NCBI GenBank assembly: GCA_038503035.1
Contig: JAVSML010024570.1
Coordinates: 468,007 to 532,006 of the forward strand
Length of the DNA: 64,000 nt
Origin: Crocodylus rhombifer
Taxonomy: Eukaryota > Chordata > Crocodylia > Crocodylidae
Reading direction: 5' to 3'
Shown here: piece after piece, positions 54,531 through 64,000 of the stretch
Position numbering within the stretch: the stretch's first letter is position 1
Layout: every line of letters starts with the position of its first letter
Program-made: the position numbers and the translations under genes
The notes under the pieces: generated by a model
What the model was told of the DNA's origin: nothing
Database searches by the model: none
The model's input: only the letters and a program-made list of their open reading frames with translations

Positions 54531-56324
54531 AGGGTGACTAAAATTACTAAATATTTGTACTGAAATGTGGTAAAAAAAAAACTTTCAAAACCCTAAAGAA
54601 AATTTGAAGAACTGGAACATTTCATTTTGCTATTCTTTAAATATTTTGAGTTTTTGTTTCAAGATGACAGTTTTAGTAAACTTTCTTCAATTTAATTTGG
54701 AAAATACAAAGGGACACAAAACTTTTAACTTTGATCATAGTATCTAATTTAGCCTGAAACATTTTTTTTCAATTGAGCCCAAGAGCCAAAACAGTCATAC
54801 AGCTCTACTAAGCAATAATATTTCACTTTTAGAGAAAGAGAACAGAGAAGGAATCATTATGAGAATTATTCCAAAGTCACACAGTGAATCAGCAGTAGTG
54901 AGGCAGGATCTGATCTTAATAGTTCCCCACCCCCCCTCCCAAAACCATGCCTATTTTTCCAGGCAACAATGCCTGAAACCAGAGCTAAATAAAGAATAAA
55001 AGAGAAGCATTACTAGTACCTGACAATATAAAGAAATCTTCAAACCATTCACTACCAAATCTCCAGCTTTCACATCTGTAGTAAGTACACATATTTTCTG
55101 ACCTATTTTTTAAAATTTCCCACTTAACATTATATCCTCAAACACCATCAGCCTTTTTACAAGTAATTCTAATCACTAAAAGTTTAGCAGCAAGAATTAA
55201 CAGGTCAAACTGTCAACATTTTATATTAAATACCTGTCACAGCAGTTTTCAACAACCACAGCTCCAACTTCAACTCTCAAAGGTCATAGCAATTTTCACT
55301 ATCATTAATCTAGCACTCATTCATGTTTATCTTTATCTTTGTCTATTTTTCCTGTACGACAGCAATTTCTTAGGAGGCAACAATTGTGTTCTTATAAGGA
55401 TGTTATCTAATTGCATTTGTTTATAAAAACAGTTACAATAAAATATTAGGAGCCTAAAATAGGCCAAGCACCATCCCCCCTACCCCCGGCCCCAAAAGAC
55501 AATGCAGACCTCTTGTAATATTTTCGAAAACTGCCTTGCTCATTCTTTTCAATGTATACCCTTAAATGTCCCTGAAGACATGTGTGCAGTTTCCAGTGGT
55601 GGAGGATATATTGTATATTGTTTGTAAATAATTTTAGTATTTTTTTGAAGGTAAAGCATTATAAAAGGGCAGATCCAGGATTTTGTAAAGGTGGGGAGGG
55701 GTGTGGAAGCACTGACTAGTGCTGCAGGAACAGCAGCCAGGGTCTTTTTTTTTTTTTTTTAAAGTCTCTCAGTCAGATAACAATCTTCCCTCTTCACTTC
55801 CCTCTGTGTACAGCAGCATGTCCCTTCCCCTCCCCTCCCCACTGCTGCCACTGTCCCTAGCTGCCCTAGGGGGCAGGGAGGGGCTCCAGAGCTGCTCCTG
55901 TTCCCTGCTTTTGTAGCTAGGCTCAGCCAGAGACATCAGTGGCAGTGGGCAGGTTTCCTTCTCGCACGCCTGCTCCCAAGCCAGTCCTATTTTTTTCATC
56001 TTACTGCTACTCATTTGAACTGTCTTTATCCTCCAGTAGCAGTCTCCCAAGGTTTCTCATCCAATCTGAATCTCCCCTGTGCTCTTTCTAGCACTTAGTC
56101 CCTGTCTCTGTACTTAGCTAATCCAAGTATTATCCGCACACAAAAGACCAGATGTATGTTTTCAACTCCCTTTCCCCTGCCACTGATTCATAATCCTGGT
56201 CTCCTTGATCAGCAAATCCCAGTCTTTCCCTCTTTCCCCAATTTCTTCTCTGTTCTTAATATCCACTGCCAGCCAATTAACTTATGAGATGGACAGACAA
56301 CTGGAAAGCAAAGAGTAATTGTAA
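54531..56324. other. No gene; CORE-SINE-like piece near 54840-54930 and GC-rich patch 55655-56050
   Basis: 'TTCCAAAGTCACACAGTGAATC' followed by 'AGCAGTAGTGAGGCAGGATCTGATCTT' (54868-54918) resembles the conserved core and tail of MIR/CORE-SINEs. The patch 55660-56050 begins 'GGGCAGATCCAGGATTTTGTAAAGG', a phrase I associate with a sauropsid hAT-type MITE, and is C-rich. Its ends are not identified. The rest is AT-rich. Confidence 0.4.
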
Positions 56325-57270
56325 ATAGATCCAAGTTGGAGTGTCAGGAGATTTTCAGTGGAGTCCCACAGGTCCGTGGGGGTCTGTCTTGGGCCCAGTG
56401 CTCATGAACACGTTTGTTAGTGATTTGGAAGCTGGAATAGAGAAATTCTTGAGTAAATCTGCAAACAACACAAAATTTGGAAGGACTGCAAACACACCGG
56501 AGGAGGGGAGCACAACTCAGCAAGATCTCAATAAAATGGAAAGCTGAGCTAGAGCCAAGGATGAGGTTCAATGCTCACAAATGCAAGGTGCTACACTGCA
56601 CATGGAATAATCCAAAACAAATACAAACTAGGTGACAACTGACTATATGGCAGTACCATGGTGAAGAATCAAGGAGTCTTGGTGTATCACAGACTCAATA
56701 CACCTCTGCAGTGTGATATAGCTACAAAAAGGCCAGCGCAGATTTAAGCTTCATCAATGGAAGCATCAAGTGGAAGACATAGAAAGTAACAGTGCCTCTT
56801 TACTTGGCACTGGTTAGATCTCATCTAGAGTAGTGTGTGCAGTTCTGGGCTCCACTTTTTTACAAAAGACATGGAGAAGTTAGAGAGGGTCCAGAGGTAG
56901 GCAACTAAAACTAAAGGAAGGCAAGCCATATGAGGAGAGGCTGAAAGAAACAGGCATGTTCAGCTTGCAGAAGGGTGCTTAAGAAGGATATGATAGCAAT
57001 CTTCAAATATCTAAAGGCCTGCCATAAAAAAGAGGGAGAACACCTTTTCTCCACTGATGCAGAGAACAGGATGCATAGCAATGCCCTGAATTTCAGCAAA
57101 GCAGGTTTAGATTGGATACCATGAAAATTTTCTTCCCTGTTAGAAGTGAGACAGTGGAACAGGCTGCCTATGGCAGTTGTGAAATCTCCTTCATTGGAGC
57201 TCTTTAAGAAGGTGTTGAATAGGCATTTGTCAGGGATGTTCGAGAAGTGGCTGTGCCTGTAAAGAGACCC
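56325..57270 (+). mobile_element. CR1-like LINE, RT core to 3' region
   Basis: The 68-codon frame 56341-56547 starts in the RT (GSVLGPVLMNTFVSDLEAGI) and includes the catalytic position as SANNTKFG, where FADDTKLG is expected. Both aspartates are lost. Later pieces match 'NAHKCKVLHCTWNN' (56570), 'LWAPLFYKRHGE' and 'YEERLKETGMFSLQKG'-type codons (56845-56975), then the 3' part to about 57270. It has many frame changes and is a dead, older CR1 relative. Confidence 0.75.
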
Positions 57271-58142
57271 CGACACATGATAAGAGCACTGCAGTTCTGA
57301 GCAGGTGGATATCGACCAGGATAGTGCTTAGCAAAAGGAGAATGAAACAGAGCTCCACAAATGGTTTAGCTATGAAAGAAGTGTATAGGGGCTAGGATAC
57401 GTTTATGGAGAGGAGGGATGACAACATGGAGTTCTGGCTCTCCAGTGATGAGGGTGATACATGGAGTTGCTTGTTGTACTTAGCTTCTAGATCAGAGTGG
57501 AGGGTGTTTGTTTTTTCCATGCTTCTGTGCTTTGTTGGTTGCCATATGAGGCCACAAAATAATTTCCCCCTGTTCTGTTCCTCCAGGATTTTTTTTTACC
57601 TGCCTCAGAAGCTGAAGATTTTGACTGGAGTGTGATGCTGCTGCTACTGGAACTAAAACCCAGGAGGTTCCTGGTTAGAGGGTCTTCCCTTTTGGTCACT
57701 GTCAGACCAATCGCCACATTTGGGATCAGGAAGGAATTTTACTCTATAGTCAGATTGGTGTTGGTTGACCATGTGGGTTTTTTTGCCCTCCTCTGTAGAG
57801 AGGAGTGGTCCTCTTCTTTTGATCTCTCAGGTATATTTTAACAACCCCTGTTCTAGATGAATAGCATGTTTAATTACCTAAATTGCATCTAGAGAATGCA
57901 GATGTGAGGTGAACTGTACAGGCAGATCCTTTATCACTGTAGAATAGTGGGGTGGTGTTCCCACAGTTAAAAGATTGGTACCTTTCAAATCAAAGAGGTT
58001 AGTATCAAAGAGAGATCTAAAAGAGAAATGAATTAGGACTAAAAGAAAGAATACATAACCAAGAAAAAAAATGAATCTGGCCTCCAACTCAGCAAAAAGA
58101 GGCAAGGCAATCTTTGTGCTTTGTGGTCTCTCTCCTTAACAA
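57271..58142. other. No gene seen
   Basis: Mixed sequence; open frames of 69-76 codons on both strands (57405-57841) overlap antisense and have no known motif. Confidence 0.4.
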
Positions 58143-58325
58143 AGGCCATTTATAGATGCTACATTTTTCCAGGTTTAATCTGGACTACCCCATCACTATA
58201 TACACATGAACATCTGTAGTCCAAATTAAAATTAGCTAACTTCACTGAATGCAGATTAAAATTAATGCAGATGAGGGCAGTCCAAACCAGGCTATTTAAA
58301 CTGTTTTAATTAGCATGTATAGGCA
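58143..58325. mobile_element. MITE-like inverted repeat
   Basis: CCATTTATAGATGCTACA at the left pairs with AATTAGCATGTATAGGCAG at the right. Inside, 'GGTTTAATCTGGACTACCCC' (58171) pairs with 'GGGCAGTCCAAACCAGGC' (58276). It is palindromic without coding capacity. Confidence 0.55.
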
Positions 58326-59109
58326 GTGGGTATCTAGGGCTTGCTTTTGCTTGTGCCCACCACCAGGTGTAGCAAGTGAGCAAGGTTTTGTGGCCTTGAA
58401 GTGCAGAAATGTACAAAAACCTCCCTGGTGATCAATGACCATAGATTAACCCTTAATTCAAAGTGAAATTTGATTCAAACTATGTGGTGTGACTCAGTTA
58501 ACACTGTTTAGAAAAGGGTGAGCATGTCTACAAATGGCCAGAACGACTATGAGATGCGACTTGATAAGGAACTGTTGAGCTCTAACCAGCCCTAACAGTG
58601 AATATCTGCCATCCCTCCCAATGAAGAGAGCTCATTTCTCAACCACCCTCATTGAAAGACTCCAGTTGCTAGGTGGTGGAAGCTGGAAACAATTCTCAAT
58701 CTGTAGCAACCTTCCTAGGTTTCAGACTAACCTGTTTGATGAGCTTGCACATGCTTAAAAGACTTTCCCAAGCTAGGCCTATAAGGGCCTGTCCACATTG
58801 TTTCAGTATTGGGAGCTGATATTCAGTGACCTGATCACACAACATTATTGTCATTGTCCACTCACTTATAACTGCAGCCACAAGCAGCCACTGAGGCTGC
58901 TCCAGACATGCCTCTCTGTGTGTCTTCACATGTGTTCCAGGGTTGGGGTGGGGGAGCACTTTAACTGAGGCTCTCAGGATTCAGACTTATTAAGGCACCC
59001 GCAACATCTTGTGTACTCAGTAACCTGCACTTCAAAATGGTGGTAGAGTCCTTTAACTAAAGTTTGTTCGAAGAGTGCCAGTGGGAAGGCCATAGGTGTT
59101 GCTCATACA
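58326..59109. other. No gene seen
   Basis: No supported feature. Short phrases near 58440-58500 ('TTAACCCTTAATTCAAAGTG') hint at further MITE debris. Confidence 0.35.
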
Positions 59110-59593
59110 GATGCATCTACACATGCTATTACTATGCAGCAATAAATTCTGGCACATATCGTGCTGAAGTTTATTGTTTCATAATGCGCTTGAATGTGAA
59201 CTTGGGACCACAGCATGTTAGGCCTGGTTGGAGAAGCCCCAGCTGGCAGGGGAAACAGGGGGTCACCTTGCCAGCCCAGGACTGCTCTGACCTGCTCAAG
59301 ATGTTGCAGAGGGGCTGGCTGGGGCATGAGGGTACCCCAGCAGGCAGCCCCACTCTGAAGCACCCTAGTGCCCCAGCCGGTCATGTCAGTGTCTACATAC
59401 GTGTTGCTGCAGAGTAAAAAACTCTACAGCAGGGCAGTACTTCTATATACAAGTACTTGTATTCACAAGTACTACCCTATTGCAGAGTTGATGAGTTTCC
59501 TGCGGTCCATTAGAGGTAAATGTGTAGATGCGAGGCATTTACTCTGGATCTAATTAGTCTACTCCACAGTAAATGTCTCATGTAGATGCACCC
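59110..59593. mobile_element. MITE with ATGCATCTACACATG ends, 484 bp
   Basis: The left GATGCATCTACACATGC and the right CATGTAGATGCACCC are inverted ends of the same family as 208-461. Next to the right end 'TAATTAGTCTACTCCACAGTAAATG' matches the interior of 17288-17654 and 46375-46501. A GC-rich insert with 'CCCAGCTGGCAGGGG..CCAGCCC' phrases fills the middle, so the 117-codon frame is an artefact. Confidence 0.6.
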
Positions 59594-59852
59594 TCAGACT
59601 CCTCAGGGCTGAAAACAACTATTATAGTAGTGTAGACAATCCTTAGGTTTTTTTCTCTGAGAACATGCGATACATTGATTCACGACACTGGAAAGAGGGC
59701 ACTGTCCATGGTTCAAAAAACCAAAATTGGCAGGCATCTTTCTCTTGGGATCAGAATCAGAATTGTTATGTTTTCTTTGAGCCTCTTCAGGAGCTCAGTA
59801 TCAAGTAGCAAATGAAAAGGGGAAAAGGTACACTAAAGAAAACTCCCTAAGA

Positions 59853-60015
59853 CAGTGGTTTTCAACCTTTGGTCTGAAGACCCCCAGGGGTCTGCAGACT
59901 ATATCAAAGAGGTCTGGGATTAATCAAAAGTATGTGAATACATATACTTAATATTCAAAGGGGTCCGCACCTCTATCCAAAAATTTTTAGGGGTCCGTCA
60001 ACGAAGAAACCATTG
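59853..60015. mobile_element. Minimal hAT MITE, 163 bp
   Basis: The left end CAGTGGTTTTCAACC and the inverted right end CAATGGTTTCTTCGTTGACGG are hAT-type. The flanks CCCTAAGA (59845-59852) and CCCTAAGG (60016-60023) are an 8-bp target duplication with one mismatch. 'GGGGTCTGCAGAC' and 'GGGGTCCGCACC' lie just inside both ends, typical of hAT elements of the CAGTGGTTCTCAACC type. Confidence 0.85.
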
Positions 60016-60023
60016 CCCTAAGG

Positions 60024-61114
60024 AATAGCAAAGAGACCGGTAGACCAGATCTCATCTTTAAGTCAGGGATGTTTCGCATTTCTGGTTCATGCAAACAGAT
60101 TTGATGACAATTTGTCCCAATATCTGCAGACTTGTAAGATCACATCCTGGTTCTGTTCCATGTCCCTGGGAAAGGTTTTGACCCAGCCAGCCTGTTTCAT
60201 GATTGTGCATGCTAGCCTAATCAAGTGTCATTGAGAGATATTAGACTGGTTTCTACCTAGCCCATGAGTATCTTGTATTAGTCTCTTGTGTGTTAATTAT
60301 CATATAACCACAGATCAGTTTGCAGATTAATATTGTTTTGTTCCTTCTGATCACAAAGTAAGTAAGAATCAATTCTACCATTCATAATGAGAAATGATGG
60401 AGAGGATCACCATTTCAGGCCTGGAATTCCTGGGAAACAGATTCTAGCCCTCCACAGCATTGCTCAAAGAGCTGTAATTGTTGCTTGTTTTCTGGGGAAA
60501 CAACTCCAAGATCCGAGGTCAGTTCACCCATGTGTGTCTATTACCAATACTACTCTGCAGTCTCCTGACACAAAGACTTCTGAATAATTTGATTCAAGAA
60601 TATTGAACGTGGAGTCTCACCATACTCACTACTCAAAAAAAACAAGAGGTCAGCAACTCTCTAGCTTTGTGGGCCTTCCTTGTCTTACTCCTTCATAAAG
60701 GAAGAACCAGATAAAATTATCAATAGGAGCCTGTTGCTGTCACACTGGGGCCTACCTTTTACTGTCATAAATTTAGGGCCATATTTCAAATTATCTAATG
60801 AAAACTTACAGGATGTCCAGATGCACTGGGCCATATTCTAAAAAAGATTTGATTATAACTTCAGTCAAGGGATGAGAGAGGCTTCAACTGTGATGAAATA
60901 TAATTTTTTTAAATCTGGCCAAGTTTTAGAATTTTTTTTGAAAGAAATTATTACAAATGATACCTTGGTTGATGGGGTATGGCACACTTGGATATTGCAA
61001 AAGGGTGCATAATACAGAACGGGACCCTAAGATAGCTTGAAAAAAGGCCTCCTTGACCACATCCACGCATGGTGTGGACATTTGGTTCCCTGGGGACAAC
61101 TAGCAGTGGCGCAC
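60024..61114. other. No gene seen
   Basis: No supported feature; a 66-codon frame at 60387-60587 has no known motif. Confidence 0.4.
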
Positions 61115-61385
61115 CCTGTGTCACCTCTACTTGTCCCCGGGGGAACACCTGTGTAAAACACACACTTGCATGTGGCAAGTCCCCCAAGCGTGCTAGGGGA
61201 GGCTGGGGCCAGCACTGGGCTGGCTCCAAAAGTTTTAGCTGGGATCCTAGGGGGCTCCTGGGGCTGCAGCAGCAGGGATTTTATCACGCAGAGCCTGGGT
61301 GGCAGCCGTAGCACGGCTCCAGATGGTCCAACTCTGCTTTTGAACGGCGTACACTGTCTGTGCATGCACTGCTCTTTTTTCCCCA
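61115..61385. repeat. GC-rich dispersed repeat related to 41395-41860
   Basis: It shares at least four phrases in order with the 41-kb copy (see there). A sequence near its left, 'CATCCACGCATGGTGTGGAC' (61060-61079), is partly palindromic and may belong to the end. Frames of 80-119 codons on both strands are low-complexity shadows. It ends against the inverted-repeat arm at 61387. Confidence 0.5.
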
Positions 61386-61386
61386 C

Positions 61387-61529
61387 AGATTATAACTATA
61401 AATGTTCTGATATCTAAATGAAATGTTTTGAATGTTACACATTGACTTTTTTGGAATTTTTATTTTGCAGGAAATTAAAAAGAATTGGCTGCTTGTTGTA
61501 ATTCACAACGAAAACAAATTTTGAAATGT
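61387..61529 (+). repeat. Arm 1 of a near-identical ~142-bp inverted-repeat pair
   Basis: The arm AGATTATAACTATAAATG ... TTTGAAATGT is repeated in reverse complement at 63487-63627 with about six differences, two of them single-base indels (roughly 96% by eye). Homology stops abruptly at both ends. No coding sense is visible in either strand. Confidence 0.9.
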
Positions 61530-62552
61530 GAGGGGTCAAAAAAACCTGCGCTGCTCCCTTGCAGCACAGAAAACAACTGAATGTATGGTACAATGGTGCC
61601 ACAGACGTGTTTGTATTGCCACATACTGCATAGCTGAGCTCATCTGGACACGGCCCTTAGGTCAACAAAGAGGTCTAGAGGAGGTGCAAAGCAGGAGTCA
61701 AGGGCTGGTTCAAAAGCCCATGCCAATATTTTAGGAGATGTTTTTGTAGAGGCATGTCAAGTGTAAGCCCTTTGTACTTTTTCAGATGATAACAAAGCAG
61801 ATTTGAAAAGCAAGGATCTGCCTTTTGCTTCATACCAAGCCCATAATTAAATTGAAACCAAATATGAATAAACTCTAAAACTGTATTTTCTTGCATACTG
61901 TGCACACTTTTTTCCTGGAAAATCTGTTGCTGAAAATTATGATGCATGTGTTAAATGAGGAAATGTAGTTGAGCCCTGAGACATCCTCAAACTTCTGTCC
62001 AGCAGACACTGATGCCGAGTCAATAGCAGCATTTGCAACAGGAGTGTCTAGATGGAGAAAAAGAAAAGTAAACTTGTGCCCGGAGAGAGAGGAATTGTCC
62101 ACAGCCAGCCAGCAGCTAGGGCATTAATGCAGCAACCACAGGTTGTTGCCCCATCCTCCCACCTTCCCCTCCTACTGCAACTGCTTTCTTTCGCTGCTGG
62201 CAAGAGAAATCTTTTCTTCTTTATTCAGTCTTCTGAAAACAGGGTGTGTAACGTATCTGGGGGCAGGGGAGTAAGGAGAACATGCAAGTAGGTACAGGTA
62301 TGTCACCACCTATAGGCCAATTAGTGTTTACATCTGAAAAGAAAATGCCATTATCTGGAAATCAGTAATAGTTTGTGCTGCTGTAACTGAAAAGGTGGTT
62401 ACAGATTGGTTTTCTGCTCACCATAATGTCAAGAAGCAACGAAACAGACAAAACATCTGATTTCCAGTAACTTGAGAGAGAGCAATACATGCTTGTTTGT
62501 AGCACAATAAGAATATTAATATTGCTGTTGAGGCTTAGATAAGGATGAACTA
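61530..62552. other. No gene seen (left spacer of the inverted-repeat pair)
   Basis: AT-rich spacer DNA. The frames at 61675-61947, 61875-62102 and 62052-62291 have no recognisable motif. Confidence 0.35.
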
Positions 62553-62897
62553 ATATCATAGTTTCTAGGGTTGGAAGGGACCTGAACAGATCATCAAGTC
62601 CAACCCCCTGCCATGGGCAGGAACAAGTGATGGGATCATAATAACCCAATCAGATGTCTATCCAACCTCCTCCCCAAGGTTAGGGGAGAGCAACACCTCC
62701 CTTGGGAGCCCATTCCAGGGCCTGGCCGCCCTAACTGTAAAGTAATGCCTCCTGATATCAAGCCAGTCTGAACCTGCTCTCAATCAATTTGTGGCTGTTA
62801 TCCCAGGTGGTGCCCAGGGGAACAGAGCCTCACCTATTTTCCGCTGGTCCCCCCAGTGAGTTTATAGACGGCCATCAGATCCCCTCTCAGTCTTATA
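62553..62897 (-). mobile_element. CR1 LINE 3' end, minus strand
   Basis: 'GGTTGGAAGGGACCTGAACAG', 'TCCAACCCCCTGCCATGGGC' and, at the far end, 'TTTATAGACGGCCATCAGATC' with 'CCCCTCTCAGTCTTA' form the minus-strand tail and last C-terminal codons of CR1. The subfamily is the same as at 38330-39236. It lies between the arms of the 61.4/63.5-kb inverted repeat. Confidence 0.9.
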
Positions 62898-63486
62898 TTA
62901 TCTCACATGCATTATTTCTATTGTTTTTTGGAACATAGGACTGCACAGAAACTCATTTATACCAATGTGCCTTCAGCAAATTTGCTTTTGATTTCAAAAG
63001 CCCTTGATGATAACCCAACACAAAGTAGCTCAAGACTCACACATGCAATGTCATCACCTCTTAGTAACAATTTCCAGTCATTATAGGGTGACTGGAACCA
63101 TGATCTCTTATGCATATTGTATTTGAGATGTGATCAATGACTTAATCCATCATTTTCATGGATAAAATTATTCATAGTTTTTTTTCTAGCTTTAAGTAGA
63201 AAAATGTTTGCAGAACATGGCCAGTCCTACTATGCTTTCAAAGGCTTTACCATCATAGGTGAAAAACTATCTTAAAATATTTATTAACTGTAAAGGTACG
63301 ACTCACATGAAACAACATGCATGCTCTATATTGGCACTATCCATGAATAATTAATTCAAGCCTTAGGTATAATATCATATAGAAACATAAGTATATGAAG
63401 AAAATTGATCAAATTGTATCTTTAAAAAAATTAATGGCCATGAGGACTAGTCAGAATCTAAAATTTCCTTTCTGCAATTAAATCTG
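62898..63486. other. No gene seen (right spacer of the inverted-repeat pair)
   Basis: AT-rich, no supported feature. Confidence 0.4.
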
Positions 63487-63627
63487 ACATTTCAAAATTT
63501 GTTTTCATTGTGAATTACAACAAGCAGCCAATTCTTTTTAATTTCTTGCAAATAAAAATTCCAAAAAAGTCAATGTGAACATTCAAAACATTTCATTAAG
63601 ATATCAGAACATTTATAGCTATAATCT
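63487..63627 (-). repeat. Arm 2 of the near-identical inverted-repeat pair
   Basis: Reverse complement of 61387-61529. The outermost bases (AGATTATAGCTATAAATG read on the minus strand) correspond to the outermost bases of arm 1. Confidence 0.9.
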
Positions 63628-64000
63628 TATAATCACTTTAATAGAATAATGGATATTTAAAAGACTGAAACAAACCGAAACATATGCTGAAATTGAATGT
63701 TCTGACATTCCCAAAATTAAGCAAAAACTAAACAAAAACACTGAAAAATATATTCTCCCCAAAATATCATGATTTGATGAAACATCATTTTTTTGTGGAA
63801 AAAATACTCTGTTGACCAACTCTTATGGATAGTATTTCCTGTTTCCTAATACTGTTGTTGGAATTGAACTGGTCTTGTATGCAAACTATTCCTACATTGA
63901 AACCACTGTTTGACCACTATCCCCATAAACTGATGTTTATAGGAATATGATGACACTTCCTACCTTTTTGAGATCATACTTAACTCTATCATTACATTCC

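Noticed and set aside
1..64000. CRISPR arrays, bacterial operons, riboswitches or phage modules
   Set aside because: The repeats are eukaryotic transposons and microsatellites. No regularly spaced identical repeats with unique spacers and no operon-like gene spacing were seen.

Overview
This looks like intergenic or intronic DNA from a vertebrate nuclear genome, most likely a sauropsid and probably a crocodilian. The reasons are many CR1 LINEs ending in the typical sauropsid CR1 tail (ATTCTATG units), many non-autonomous hAT and other DNA-transposon relics with target duplications still readable, older CR1/L3-like and MIR-like SINE fragments, and isolated LTRs. The species assignment is an inference from repeat content. 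I found no host protein-coding gene, no intact tRNA or rRNA gene, no CRISPR array and no bacterial-type operon. Every open frame I could interpret is transposon-derived.

Layout. 0-4.4 kb: a foldback MITE, a pyrimidine-rich LTR-like block, a hAT relic with 8-bp target duplications (1892-2620) and a GC-rich block with a 57-bp inverted repeat. 4.9-8.8 kb: a long, degenerate CR1 with ORF1 and ORF2 remnants, split by an 816-bp solo LTR with a 5-bp target duplication. 9-22.5 kb: hAT relics (9012-9474, 11646-11927), a Harbinger-like MITE (19597-19972), CR1 and L3-like pieces, MITEs, and an unexplained 832-bp segment between 8-bp direct repeats. 22.9-25.1 kb: a non-LTR retrotransposon on the minus strand carrying a hAT insertion (24003-24365), next to a GC-rich hAT end. 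26.5-27.2 kb: a chimera of two hAT families. 27.9-33.8 kb: old LINE pieces, a solo LTR (30671-31219) and a 58-bp tandem duplication. 34.3-37.4 kb: microsatellites split by a DNA transposon, a hairpin MITE, a CR1 and a hAT. 38.3-39.2 kb: the least decayed CR1. 39.2-44.5 kb: mostly single-copy AT-rich sequence. 44.5-46 kb: a foldback MITE and a TA-flanked pogo/Tigger-like element filled with a GC-rich minisatellite.

46.8-53.3 kb is the most information-rich part. Two copies of one hAT transposon lie tail to tail. Both carry a CGGBP1-like zinc-finger N-terminus followed by hAT transposase remnants. Each copy has lost a different zinc ligand and has gained its own perfect hairpin. The 5' leader of copy 1 is duplicated as a 108-bp block 2 kb upstream. 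A 5S rRNA-derived fragment lies between. 53.7-57.3 kb holds two more CR1-like relics. 61.4-63.6 kb holds a near-identical 141/143-bp inverted-repeat pair that no feature I recognise explains.

The elements do not work together as a pathway. The window is a layered record of insertions whose order can partly be read: LTR into CR1, hAT into LINE, CR1 into hAT copy 1, and a transposon into a microsatellite. All family names are by recognition only. No database search was possible.
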